Origin: WQXF01 sp031552825
Lineage (GTDB): Bacteria; Bacillota; Clostridia; Christensenellales; Aristaeellaceae
Length of the DNA: 64,000 bases
Reading direction: 5' to 3'
Assembly (NCBI GenBank): GCA_031552825.1
Contig: JAVBMD010000019.1
Coordinates: 62,001-126,000, forward strand
The notes beneath the pieces are model-generated. The model was given only the letters and a program-made list of their open reading frames with translations. It was not told the DNA's origin and searched no databases. The translations under genes and the position numbers were made by a program. Below are positions 9,303 to 18,187 of the stretch, piece after piece; the stretch's first letter is position 1, and each line of letters starts with the position of its first letter.

Positions 9303-11684
9303 ATGCGCAGCAACCTGATCCCCCAGCGCGCCTCGGTGCGCACCGTGGTGGAGTTTTCCATCCACGGCGCCGACCTGCGCGTTGGCGGCTCGCAGCGGGC
9401 GATGGCCGAAGGCGCGCAGGCGCACCGCGCGCGGCAAAACCTTGCCCACGCCGCGCTGGAGGACTATCAGCATGAGGTGGCGCTGTCGCTGACGGTGCAG
9501 GGCGAAACGGTGGCGCTGGAGGTGGCGGGGCGCGCCGACGGGCTGTTCTTTCGCGGGGAGCTGTGCGTGGTGGAGGAGATCAAGCTGGCTTCCGCCGATG
9601 TGTTGCGCATGCAGGACGCGCGCCCCGAGCATTGGGCGCAGGCGGCCTGCTATGGACATATGCTGTGCGCGCTGCGCGGCTATGAAGCGGTGTGCCTGCG
9701 GGTATTGTACGTCGGGCTGGACGGCGGGCAGGCGGCCTGCTTCGAGCGGCATGCGCCTGCGCAGGTGCTGGCGCGGCAGTTCGAGGAGCTGACGGGCGCT
9801 TATCTGCGCTACGTGGAGGCGCGGCTGGCGCATATCGTTGCGCGCGACGCCGCGCTATCGGCGCTGGCCTTTCCCTTTGGCGGGTATCGCGAGGGGCAGC
9901 GCGCTTTCGCCGCCAACGTGTACGTGGCGATCCGCGATCAGAAGCGGCTGCTGGCGCAGGCGCCCACCGGCATCGGCAAGACCATGGCGGCGCTGTTTCC
10001 GGCGCTCAAAGCGCTGGGCGAGGGGCTGAGCGGTCAGCTTTTTTACCTAACCGCGAGAACCACCGGCAAGGAAGCGGCGCTGGCGGCGCTGGATCGCGTC
10101 CGCGAGCATGGCGTGCCGCTGCGCGCGCTGGAACTGACCGCCAAGGAGAAGTGCTGCCCGCGCGAGGGCGGCGTACACTGCGACCCGGCGGAGTGCGCGT
10201 ATGCCGAGGGCTTTTTTCTGCGCCTTGACGGCGCGCTGGAGGCGCTGTGCGCGCAGGGCGGCGCGTGGCGGCACGAGGTGGTGCTGAACGCGGCGATGGC
10301 GCACCGGGTATGCCCCTTCGAGTGCTCGTTGGCGCTGTGCGAGCTTGCGGACGTGGTGGTCTGCGATTACAACTATGCCTTCGATCCCGGCGCGCGACTG
10401 CAGCGCGTGTTCCAGCACCGCAGGGATCTGACGCTGCTCATCGACGAGGCGCATCATCTGGTCGATCGTGGGCGCGACATGCTGGGCGCGGGCATCGACA
10501 GCCGCGAGTTTCGCGCGCTTCGCAAGGCGTGGCGCGCGGCGCACGGCGCCAAGAACGATTTTTATCGCGCGGCTACCGCGCTGCTGCGCGCCATGGAGGC
10601 ACTCAGGCAGGGCATGGAGGCTGCGGAGGCAGAGCATCCCGCGCCGCCGTTTTCCGAGGAGCTGCGCGCCTTTGCCATGGCGGCGGAACAGGCGCTGGAG
10701 GCGCGCGCGCTGCCGGGGAGGGAGTTGCTCAACGCGGTGCTGAATATAGCGGCATACCAGCGCGTCGCCGAGTGGTATGACGCGGCCTATGCCACGATGC
10801 TTTCGCGCGGCGGCAAGGAGCTGCGCGTGCGGCTGCTGTGCCTCGATCCTGCGCCTTATCTCGCGCGGTGTACCGAGAAATTGCGCGGCATCGTCGCCTT
10901 TTCGGCCACGCTTTCGCCGCTGACCGGGTATGCGCGGCTATTGGGCATGGATGTCGAAAACGATGGGCGGCTGGCGTTGCCCTCGCCTTTTCCGCCGGAG
11001 CGGTTGTGCGTGGTGGGGAGGCCGGTATCGACGCGCTGGGCGCACCGCGCCGACACCGCGCGGGCGGTGGCGGAATCGGTGGCGGCGATGGTCAATGCCC
11101 GCACCGGCAACTACCTGTGCATGTTTCCCTCCTACGCCTACCTGCGCGACGTGCGCGCGCTGCTGGAGGAGCTGCTGCCGGAGCTCAAGCTCATCGTGCA
11201 GGAGGGCGGCATGGACGAGGCGGCGCGCGCTGATTTTCTGGCGCAGTTTGTGCCGCGGGAGCGCAGCATGCTCGGCCTGGCGGTGATGGGCGGAGCCTTC
11301 GGCGAGGGCATCGATCTGCCCGGCGACCGGCTCAGCGGCGTGGCGGTGGTGGGCGTCGGCCTGCCGCAGGTCGGGCTGGAGCGGGAGCTGCTGCGCGCTT
11401 ACTACCAGCGCGCGCTGGGCGACGGTTTCGCCTATGCCTACCGCTATCCCGGCCTCACGCGGGTGCAACAGGCGGTGGGCCGCGTGATCCGCACCGCCGA
11501 GGACGTCGGTGTGGCGCTGCTCATCGACGATCGTTTTTTTCACGCCGAGGTGGCCGAGCTGCTGCCGCCGCATTGGAAGCCGGTCTATCGCGCGGGCGGC
11601 GCGGCGGAGATTTCGGCGCGCTTGGCGGCCTTCTGGGGGAGGCTTGCGTCCTCCGGCGGAGAAAAGAGCAGGAATATGACATAA
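9303..11684 (+). CDS. DinG/Rad3-type ATP-dependent DNA helicase with N-terminal PD-(D/E)XK-like domain
   Basis: 793 residues. The N-terminal ~170 residues resemble a PD-(D/E)XK nuclease, with an E-x-K in EEIKLA near residue 92. Helicase motifs follow: Walker A APTGIGKT near 220, DEAH near 381, and late motifs QAVGRVIRT near 722. Four cysteines around 280-340 (CCPRE..C..AEC..CPFEC) would hold the iron-sulfur cluster of XPD/DinG helicases. The role is inferred as repair or resolution of unusual DNA structures. The start follows GGAGGGCGTT. The last 100 nt overlap the convergent DUF1361 gene. Confidence 0.88.
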   Translation: MRSNLIPQRASVRTVVEFSIHGADLRVGGSQRAMAEGAQAHRARQNLAHAALEDYQHEVALSLTVQGETVALEVAGRADGLFFRGELCVVEEIKLASADVLRMQDARPEHWAQAACYGHMLCALRGYEAVCLRVLYVGLDGGQAACFERHAPAQVLARQFEELTGAYLRYVEARLAHIVARDAALSALAFPFGGYREGQRAFAANVYVAIRDQKRLLAQAPTGIGKTMAALFPALKALGEGLSGQLFYLTARTTGKEAALAALDRVREHGVPLRALELTAKEKCCPREGGVHCDPAECAYAEGFFLRLDGALEALCAQGGAWRHEVVLNAAMAHRVCPFECSLALCELADVVVCDYNYAFDPGARLQRVFQHRRDLTLLIDEAHHLVDRGRDMLGAGIDSREFRALRKAWRAAHGAKNDFYRAATALLRAMEALRQGMEAAEAEHPAPPFSEELRAFAMAAEQALEARALPGRELLNAVLNIAAYQRVAEWYDAAYATMLSRGGKELRVRLLCLDPAPYLARCTEKLRGIVAFSATLSPLTGYARLLGMDVENDGRLALPSPFPPERLCVVGRPVSTRWAHRADTARAVAESVAAMVNARTGNYLCMFPSYAYLRDVRALLEELLPELKLIVQEGGMDEAARADFLAQFVPRERSMLGLAVMGGAFGEGIDLPGDRLSGVAVVGVGLPQVGLERELLRAYYQRALGDGFAYAYRYPGLTRVQQAVGRVIRTAEDVGVALLIDDRFFHAEVAELLPPHWKPVYRAGGAAEISARLAAFWGRLASSGGEKSRNMT

Positions 11685-12304
11685 GCGCAAAATATATACA
11701 GGGCATACAGGAGGGAGAGCAAGGCTGAACGCTGGGTGGCGACGCTTGCTAGATAGGCGAGCAGTGCGGCGGGCTTGCGCAAAGCATCCCACGAATTGAT
11801 GCGCAGATATCGGCCGATAAAGATGGCGTAGCCGCTCAATAGGCTGATGCCGCCGACCAACAGCCATGCCCAACCCTTGCCTAACCGTGCGCTTGCTTTC
11901 AGGTGCATGATGCGCAACGAGAACATGCCCGCTACCATGCTTAAAAAGAAGCCGATGGCAAGGTGTGCCAACGTCAGCCAAGGCGATAAGTGCAGCGTTG
12001 GCCTAGAGAATTCCGCGTTCCAAAGCGGCAGGTTGAGTACGTGCATCAGGTCGGTCATCAGGTACGGCGCGTTGGGAAAGAACAACAGCCAGAGCGCGCT
12101 GCAAATGGCGGTGAACCAAGCGTGGCGGCTGCGATAAGCAAACAGCGCAAAAAGCAGCGGCAGCAGCGCGAGAAACAGGTTCCAAATCAGCACGTCGTGG
12201 AGAAAGCTGGGCATGATGCGCGCCAGCGTGGCGCTCAGCGCAAAGTACAGTGCGGCGAATGCCGCCGCCAGCGCGCCGCGCTTTTGTATCCAACGATCGA
12301 TCAT
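11585..12304 (-). CDS. DUF1361 domain-containing membrane protein
   Basis: 239 residues with six to seven membrane segments and the family signature LLFFPNAPYLMTDLMHV near residue 75. No biochemical function is known for the family. The start is preceded by AAAGGAG. The 3' end runs 100 nt into the helicase gene on the other strand, and that part encodes a low-complexity Ala/Pro/Lys tail, so the tail may be a late extension of the gene. Confidence 0.85.
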   Translation of the reverse strand: MIDRWIQKRGALAAAFAALYFALSATLARIMPSFLHDVLIWNLFLALLPLLFALFAYRSRHAWFTAICSALWLLFFPNAPYLMTDLMHVLNLPLWNAEFSRPTLHLSPWLTLAHLAIGFFLSMVAGMFSLRIMHLKASARLGKGWAWLLVGGISLLSGYAIFIGRYLRINSWDALRKPAALLAYLASVATQRSALLSLLYALYIFCAYVIFLLFSPPEDASLPQKAAKRAEISAAPPAR

Positions 12305-12420
12305 AAGCGGCTCCTTTGGCTTTTTTTCTTTTCACCTTCTATAGAATTCTACAAAAAGCGGGAATTGCCTTTCAACCGAAAATGACTGCATTTCGCGACA
12401 AAATCGGTGGGTGTGTTTTG

Positions 12421-12449
12421 TTGACATCCGCCAGCATTTTTGCTATACT
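12421..12449 (+). promoter_or_regulatory. Sigma-A promoter of the galacturonate regulator gene
   Basis: TTGACA (12421-12426), 17-nt spacer, TATACT (12444-12449). It faces the IclR gene and may also serve the downstream catabolic genes. Confidence 0.85.
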
Positions 12450-12467
12450 GTTTACACATTAGAACCG

Positions 12468-12485
12468 CGTTCGTAATTATGAACG
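12468..12485 (+). promoter_or_regulatory. Palindromic candidate operator for the IclR/KdgR regulator
   Basis: CGTTCGTAATTATGAACG is an 18-bp near-perfect palindrome (one mismatched pair) just downstream of the -10 box, about where transcription would start. Such a site suits the dimeric winged helix of an IclR protein; autoregulation is inferred. Confidence 0.55.
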
Positions 12486-12510
12486 ATTTGCTTCGGTAAA
12501 GGAGCTTCCG

Positions 12511-13272
12511 ATGGCAGAAACGCTGAACCGCTCGCTGGCGCGCGGGCTGGACATCTTGGAGCTGCTCAGCGCCGCCCCCAATGGGCTGGCGCTGCACGAG
12601 ATCGCCCGCGCGCTGGCGCTGCCCAAGTCCAGCGCTTTTAACCTCGTGCGCACGCTGCTGGAGAAACAATACCTCTGGTTCGACGCGGCCACCGCGCGCT
12701 ACACGCTGTCGCTGCGCGCGTTCGAGCTGGGCTCGGCGGTGTTGTCCGGCAGCTCGGCGGAGGCGGTGCTGCGCCGCCACATGCGCGAGATCTACCAGCA
12801 ATGCAACGAAACCGTACACTGCGGCGTGCCCGATGGGCGCGAGGTGGTGTATGTGGATAAAATCGAGAGCACGCAGTCGATCCGCATGACATCGCGCATC
12901 GGCGCGCGGATGCCGCTCTACTGCACCGCCATGGGGCGCGCCATTTTGGCCTGCATGCGCGATGAGGAGGTGGCGGCGCTGATGGCGGAGCAGCGCTTTG
13001 AGGCGCTCACGCCGCATACCGTCGCCGATTGCGCGGCGCTGCTGCGCGAGTTGGCGGCGGTGCGCGCGCAGGGCGTGGCCATCGAGCGCGAGGAAAATAA
13101 CGAGAACGTGTGCTGCGTCGGCGTGGCGATCCATAACCGTGAGGGGCAAGCGCAGTATGCCATCAGCATTTCCGCGCCGATCTTCCGCGCCGGGGAGGAG
13201 CAGCTGGCGCGCTATGCGCAGCTTTTGCTGCAGGCACGGGGGCGAATCGAGCGCGAGTTGCGCTTTTTGTAG
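12511..13272 (+). CDS. IclR family transcriptional regulator, KdgR-like
   Basis: 253 residues. N-terminal winged helix (about 1-70: LARGLDILELLS, ALPKSSAFNLVRTLLEKQYL) and a C-terminal effector domain with typical IclR motifs (YCTAMGRAILACM, EENNENVCCVGVAI). The position directly before uxaBAC and kdgK predicts control of galacturonate genes by a pathway intermediate such as 2-keto-3-deoxygluconate. It is followed after 40 nt by uxaB. Confidence 0.9.
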   Translation: MAETLNRSLARGLDILELLSAAPNGLALHEIARALALPKSSAFNLVRTLLEKQYLWFDAATARYTLSLRAFELGSAVLSGSSAEAVLRRHMREIYQQCNETVHCGVPDGREVVYVDKIESTQSIRMTSRIGARMPLYCTAMGRAILACMRDEEVAALMAEQRFEALTPHTVADCAALLRELAAVRAQGVAIEREENNENVCCVGVAIHNREGQAQYAISISAPIFRAGEEQLARYAQLLLQARGRIERELRFL

Positions 13273-13312
13273 TCTAATATTACAAACGAAAAACGAAACG
13301 GGAGGTAGGCTT

Positions 13313-14797
13313 ATGCCGAGGCTTTCGCGCAAGGTGCTAAGCGATGCGGGTGTGCGCGCGACCCCGCCGATCACGCGGCCGGAGAGGTTTTTGCAGTTCG
13401 GTGAAGGCGGTTTTTTGCGCGCCTTTGTCGATCAGATGATCGACGCGGCCAACGAGGCGGGTACGATGAGCGCTTCGGTGGTGGTCGCGCAGCCGATCGC
13501 GCAAGGCATGACCGCCGAGCTGGACGCGCAGGATGGGCTGTATACGCTGATGCTGCGCGGCCGCGAGGGGGGCAACGTCGTGCGCAATGTGCGGGTAATC
13601 ACCGTCGTCTCGCGCACCGTCAATCCCTATGCAGATTATGCCGCTTACTTAGCTTGCGCGCACAACCCGGAGTTGCGCTTTATCGTCTCCAACACCACCG
13701 AGGCCGGCATCGTCTACACCGGGCAGGATGGCTATGACGACGCGCCGCAGGCCTCCTTTCCCGGCAAGCTGACCCGCTTTTTGCACGAGCGCTTTCTGCG
13801 CTTCGGGCAGGAGCGGGGCAAGGGCTTCATCCTGCTGCCCTGCGAGCTGATCGATGCCAACGGCGACGCGCTGCGCGACGCCGTGCTGCGCACCGCGCGC
13901 CAGTGGAAGCTGGGCGAGGACTTCCTCGGGTGGATCGAACGGGAGAACGTGTTCACCAATACGCTGGTGGATCGCATCGTCACCGGCTATCCGCGCGCTG
14001 ACGCGGCGGAGATTCTGGCGGAGTTGGGGTACGAGGATAAGCTGCTCGACGCCGCCGAGCCCTTCGGCCTGTGGGTGATCGAAGGCCCGGCGTCGCTGGC
14101 CGCCGAGCTGCCGTTGCCCGAGGCCGGGCAGAACGTGATCTTTACTGACGATGTGACGCCTTACAAGCTGCGCAAGGTGCGCATGCTCAACGGCGCGCAT
14201 ACCGCCATGTCGCTGGGCGCGTACCTCGCGGGGATGGATACCGTGGGCGAGTGTATGGCCGACGCGGGCATACGCGGCTATATGACGCGCGCGCTGCGCG
14301 AGGAAATCATGCCCACGCTGGCGCTGCCCAAGCAGGCGCTGGAGGACTTTGCCGCCGCCATTCTGGAGCGGTTTGAGAATCCTTTTAACCGGCACGAGCT
14401 GCTGAGCATCGCGCTCAACTCGGTTTCCAAGTTCCGCGCGCGGGTGTTGCCGACGATTCGCGATTATGTAGGGCGCAATGGCGAGCTGCCGCCGGTATTA
14501 AGCTTCTCGCTGGCGGCGCTGATCGCCTTTTACTGCGGCGAGCGCGACGGGGATCAGTTCCTCGGCAAGCGCGGCGAGAATACCTACCGCATCGCCGACG
14601 ACGCTGCGGTGATCGACTTCTTTGCAGCCCACGCCAAGGCCGACGCGCCGAGGCTGGCGCATGCCGTGCTGGCCAACGCCGATTTCTGGGGCGAGGATCT
14701 AACCCAAATCCCCGGCTTAGAGGCCACCGTGGCCGATTCGCTGCAAACCCTCCGCGCCATCGGCGCGGCCGACGCGATGCGCGGCTTTGCGCGCTGA
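13313..14797 (+). CDS. uxaB: Tagaturonate reductase
   Basis: 494 residues from an ATG behind GGGAGG. This is a mannitol-dehydrogenase-family enzyme: nucleotide-binding start RFLQFGEGGFLRAFVD, and the catalytic core KLRKVRMLNGAHTAMSL near residue 285. It reduces D-tagaturonate to D-altronate with NADH, the second step of galacturonate breakdown. Mannonate oxidoreductase (UxuB) belongs to the same superfamily, but pairing with uxaA and uxaC supports UxaB. Confidence 0.93.
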   Translation: MPRLSRKVLSDAGVRATPPITRPERFLQFGEGGFLRAFVDQMIDAANEAGTMSASVVVAQPIAQGMTAELDAQDGLYTLMLRGREGGNVVRNVRVITVVSRTVNPYADYAAYLACAHNPELRFIVSNTTEAGIVYTGQDGYDDAPQASFPGKLTRFLHERFLRFGQERGKGFILLPCELIDANGDALRDAVLRTARQWKLGEDFLGWIERENVFTNTLVDRIVTGYPRADAAEILAELGYEDKLLDAAEPFGLWVIEGPASLAAELPLPEAGQNVIFTDDVTPYKLRKVRMLNGAHTAMSLGAYLAGMDTVGECMADAGIRGYMTRALREEIMPTLALPKQALEDFAAAILERFENPFNRHELLSIALNSVSKFRARVLPTIRDYVGRNGELPPVLSFSLAALIAFYCGERDGDQFLGKRGENTYRIADDAAVIDFFAAHAKADAPRLAHAVLANADFWGEDLTQIPGLEATVADSLQTLRAIGAADAMRGFAR

Positions 14798-14806
14798 GGT
14801 AATCGA

Positions 14807-16309
14807 ATGAAGAACCAAAGCCAAACCTCCGCGGTGGAGACGCTGGTCATTCACTACACCGATAATGTGGGCGTGGCGCTCAGGCCGCTGAAGGCCGGGC
14901 AGCGCCATCAGGGGGTAACGTTGCGCGCCGACATCCCGGCGGGCCACAAGTTCGCCCTGTGCGATATCGCGCCAGACGCGCACGTGATTAAGTACCGCTG
15001 CCCCATCGGCCATGCCACGCTGGCCATCAACGCGGGGGACTGGGTGCATACCCACAACTGCGCCACCAACCTCTCCGGCATCCTCGATTACGCGTACCAG
15101 CCTACCTCCGTCGTGCCGCCCAAGGTGGAGCCTGCGCAGACCTCCTTCGCCGGGTATGTGCGCGCCGACGGCCGCGTCGGCCTGCGCAACGAGGTGTGGA
15201 TCCTGCCCACCGTGGGCTGTGTCAACGGTACCGCTGAGCGCCTCGTGAAATTGGCGACCGCGAGGTTCGGGCATCTGGTGCCCGACGGCATTCACTGCTT
15301 TCCGCATCCCTACGGCTGCTCGCAGCTGGGCGAGGATCACCAGACCACGCAGCGGCTGCTGGCGGCGCTGGCGCGGCATCCCAACGCGGGCGGCGTGCTG
15401 GTGCTGGGGCTGGGCTGTGAGAACAACGGCATCGATGCCTTCCGGCGCGTGCTGGGGCCGGTGGATGAAGGCCGCGTGAAGTTCCTGAGTACCCAGTCCG
15501 TGGAGGACGAGATCGAGACCGGGCTGGCGCTGCTGGCCGAGCTGACCACCCGCATCCCGCAGGAGACCCGCTCGCAGGTGCCGCTTTCCAAGCTGGTGAT
15601 CGGCCTCAAGTGCGGCGGGAGCGACGGTTTCTCCGGCATCACCGCCAACCCGCTGCTCGGCGTGCTCAGCGATACGCTGACCGGGTGCGGCGCGTCGGCG
15701 GTGCTCACCGAGGTGCCGGAGATGTTCGGCGCCGAGACGCTGCTGATGAACCGCTGCCGCGACGCGCGCGTGTTCTCCAAGACCGTGGATTTAATCAACG
15801 ATTTCAAGCGCTATTTCCAGCGCCACGATCAGGAGATTTATGAAAACCCGTCGCCGGGCAACAAGGCGGGCGGCATCACCACGCTGGAGGAAAAGTCGCT
15901 GGGCTGCACGCAGAAGGGCGGCATGAGCCGGGTGGTGGACGTGCTTCCCTACGCGGGGCAGGTCAAAACGCCGGGGCTCAACCTGCTCAGCGGGCCGGGC
16001 AACGATATCTGCGCCGTGACGGCGCTGGCCGCCGCCGGTTGCCAAGTGATTCTGTTTACCACCGGGCGAGGCACGCCGCTTGGCGCGCCGGTGCCGGTGA
16101 TTAAGGTGGCCACCAATTCCGGGCTGGCGGCACGCAAGCCGCACTGGATCGACTTTGACGCCGGCCCGCTGGTCGAAGGCATCCCGATGGAATCGCTGCA
16201 TCTGGCGCTGATGGAGAAGCTGATGCGCGTCGCCGAGGGCGAAAAGACGCGCAACGAGGAAAACGGCTATCGTGACATCGCCATTTTTAAAGATGGCGTG
16301 ACGCTTTAA
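14807..16309 (+). CDS. uxaA: Altronate dehydratase
   Basis: 500 residues. The N-terminal SAF domain (about 10-95) and the C-terminal UxaA catalytic domain (about 110-495) are both present, with the conserved GYVRADGRVGLRNEVWILPTV and LKCGGSDGFSGITANP. The enzyme dehydrates D-altronate to 2-keto-3-deoxygluconate and is iron dependent. It starts 9 nt after uxaB behind a weak GAGG site. Confidence 0.96.
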   Translation: MKNQSQTSAVETLVIHYTDNVGVALRPLKAGQRHQGVTLRADIPAGHKFALCDIAPDAHVIKYRCPIGHATLAINAGDWVHTHNCATNLSGILDYAYQPTSVVPPKVEPAQTSFAGYVRADGRVGLRNEVWILPTVGCVNGTAERLVKLATARFGHLVPDGIHCFPHPYGCSQLGEDHQTTQRLLAALARHPNAGGVLVLGLGCENNGIDAFRRVLGPVDEGRVKFLSTQSVEDEIETGLALLAELTTRIPQETRSQVPLSKLVIGLKCGGSDGFSGITANPLLGVLSDTLTGCGASAVLTEVPEMFGAETLLMNRCRDARVFSKTVDLINDFKRYFQRHDQEIYENPSPGNKAGGITTLEEKSLGCTQKGGMSRVVDVLPYAGQVKTPGLNLLSGPGNDICAVTALAAAGCQVILFTTGRGTPLGAPVPVIKVATNSGLAARKPHWIDFDAGPLVEGIPMESLHLALMEKLMRVAEGEKTRNEENGYRDIAIFKDGVTL

Positions 16310-16327
16310 ACGGAGGGGGAACGCAAA

Positions 16328-17734
16328 GTGAAGGATTTTATGGATCGCGACTTTCTGCTGAGCACCGATACCGCGCGCACGCTGTACCACGACGCGGCGG
16401 CGGCGATGCCGATCTTCGATTACCATTGCCACATCAGCCCGCAGGAGATCTATGAAAACATCCAATTCCGCAACATCGGCCACCTGATGCTGGGCGGCGA
16501 TCACTACAAATGGCGCGCGATGCGCTCCGCCGGGGTGCCGGAAAGCCACGTGCGCGGCGAGGGCGGCAGCGATTGGGAGAAGTTTCTGGCTTACGCGCGC
16601 ACGCTCAAGTACGCCGTGGGCAACCCGCTGTTCCATTGGACGCATCTTGAATTGCAGCGCGTGTTCGGCATCACCGATGTGCTCAACGAGGCGTCTGCGC
16701 AACGCATCTGGGACAGCGCCAACGCGCAGCTCACCGGCGAGGATTTCCGTTGCCGCCGCCTGATCGAGAAGTTCAACGTCAAGCTGGTGTGTACCACCGA
16801 CGATCCCTGCGACGACCTGCGCTACCATAAGCTGCTGGCCGAGGACGCCAGCTTTAAGGTCAAGGTGCTGCCCGCCTTCCGCCCCGACAAGGCGGTGAAT
16901 CTGGAGCGCGAGGGCTTTGCCGTCTATATGGCGAACCTAGCCAAGGTCAGCGGCGAGGACACAACCACGCTGGCGGGCGTGGTGCGTGCGCTGGAGGCAC
17001 GGGTCGGCTATTTCCACGCGTGCGGCGCGCGGATCAGCGACCATGCGCTGGACACCGTTCCCTACGCGCCGCCGGACGAGAAGCTGGCCGGAGAGGCGCT
17101 GCGCAAGGCGCTAGCCGGGCAGGCGCTTACCGCGCTGGAAATCGATACCTACAAAACCTATGTCTTCCTTGCGCTGGGGCGCATGTATCACGCGCGCGGC
17201 TGGGTGATGCAGTACCACATCGGCGCGATGCGCAACAACAATACCCGCATGTTCGGCCAAGGCGGCGCAGATATCGGCTTCGATTCGATTCACGACGCCG
17301 AGGTGGCGCACAACCTCTCGCGACTGCTCGACGCGCAAGACGCCGCCGACCGGCTGCCCAAGACCATTCTCTATTGCCTCAACCCCAAGGACAACTACGT
17401 GCTGGGCACCATGCTGGGCAACTTCCAAGGCGGCGTGCCGGGCAAGATCCAGTTTGGCTCCGGTTGGTGGTTCTGCGATCAGCGCGACGGCATGGTGGAG
17501 CAGCTCAAGGCGTTAGCTAATCTGGGGCTGCTGGGCTGCTTCGTCGGCATGCTGACCGACAGCCGTTCGTTTATTTCCTACCCGCGCCACGAGTATTTCC
17601 GTCGCATCCTGTGCGAGCTGATCGGCGGTTGGGTGGAAAATGGCGAATACCCCGCCGATATGGATACGCTAAAGGAGTTGGTGCGCGGCATCAGCTACAA
17701 CAATGCCGTGGCCTACTTCGGGATTAATCTGTAA
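16328..17734 (+). CDS. uxaC: Uronate isomerase (glucuronate/galacturonate isomerase)
   Basis: 468 residues, the family's usual size. Metal-dependent amidohydrolase-like fold with the DYHCHISPQEI zinc motif near residue 34 and the terminal motif SYNNAVAYFG. It converts D-galacturonate to D-tagaturonate and D-glucuronate to D-fructuronate. The GTG start is chosen for its spacing to GGAGGGGG; an ATG four codons later is possible. Confidence 0.97.
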   Translation: MKDFMDRDFLLSTDTARTLYHDAAAAMPIFDYHCHISPQEIYENIQFRNIGHLMLGGDHYKWRAMRSAGVPESHVRGEGGSDWEKFLAYARTLKYAVGNPLFHWTHLELQRVFGITDVLNEASAQRIWDSANAQLTGEDFRCRRLIEKFNVKLVCTTDDPCDDLRYHKLLAEDASFKVKVLPAFRPDKAVNLEREGFAVYMANLAKVSGEDTTTLAGVVRALEARVGYFHACGARISDHALDTVPYAPPDEKLAGEALRKALAGQALTALEIDTYKTYVFLALGRMYHARGWVMQYHIGAMRNNNTRMFGQGGADIGFDSIHDAEVAHNLSRLLDAQDAADRLPKTILYCLNPKDNYVLGTMLGNFQGGVPGKIQFGSGWWFCDQRDGMVEQLKALANLGLLGCFVGMLTDSRSFISYPRHEYFRRILCELIGGWVENGEYPADMDTLKELVRGISYNNAVAYFGINL

Positions 17735-17743
17735 AGCGAAGGT

Positions 17744-17775
17744 ACAGGGCGGTCGCAAAGCCCTGGTCGCCCTGT
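17744..17775 (+). other. Intergenic hairpin between uxaC and the cupin gene
   Basis: ACAGGGCG (17744-17751) pairs perfectly with CGCCCTGT (17768-17775). No T-run follows, so it is more likely an mRNA-stability or processing element than a terminator. Confidence 0.45.
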
Positions 17776-17815
17776 GCAAGGGCGAAATTCTTTCCGAACA
17801 TAGGAGGGTTTCGTT

Positions 17816-18163
17816 ATGAAAGAGAGAACGCACAGCAAACCCGACGGCGAATGGAAGGAGCTGGGCAACGGCACGCGCCGCCGCATCCGTTCCTTCGGCG
17901 AGGACATGATGGCGGTGGAGGTGCAGTTTGACAAGGGCGGCGTCGGTACGATCCATAAGCACGCCCACCGCCAGATCACCTATTGCATCGAGGGATGCTT
18001 TCACTTTACGGTGGAGGGCAAGGGCGTCGTGCTGGAAAAGGGCGATACCCTGCTGTTCGCGGGCAACGGCGAGCACGGCTGCGTGGCGCAGACCGCCGGG
18101 ATATTATTGGACGTATTCACGCCGCAGCGCGAGGATTTCCTCAAAGCAGATGGCCTGAAATAA
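17816..18163 (+). CDS. kdgF: Cupin domain protein, KdgF-like
   Basis: 115 residues, a single small cupin. The metal-binding pattern HKHAHRQITYCIEG and the second motif with GNGEHG are visible. KdgF converts unsaturated uronates from pectin or alginate breakdown to the linear ketouronate; placement between uxaC and the KDPG aldolase gene supports that role. A general sugar-acid cupin is the alternative. Confidence 0.8.
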   Translation: MKERTHSKPDGEWKELGNGTRRRIRSFGEDMMAVEVQFDKGGVGTIHKHAHRQITYCIEGCFHFTVEGKGVVLEKGDTLLFAGNGEHGCVAQTAGILLDVFTPQREDFLKADGLK

Positions 18164-18187
18164 AAAAGAAGAAGAGGAGTGCGCAAA

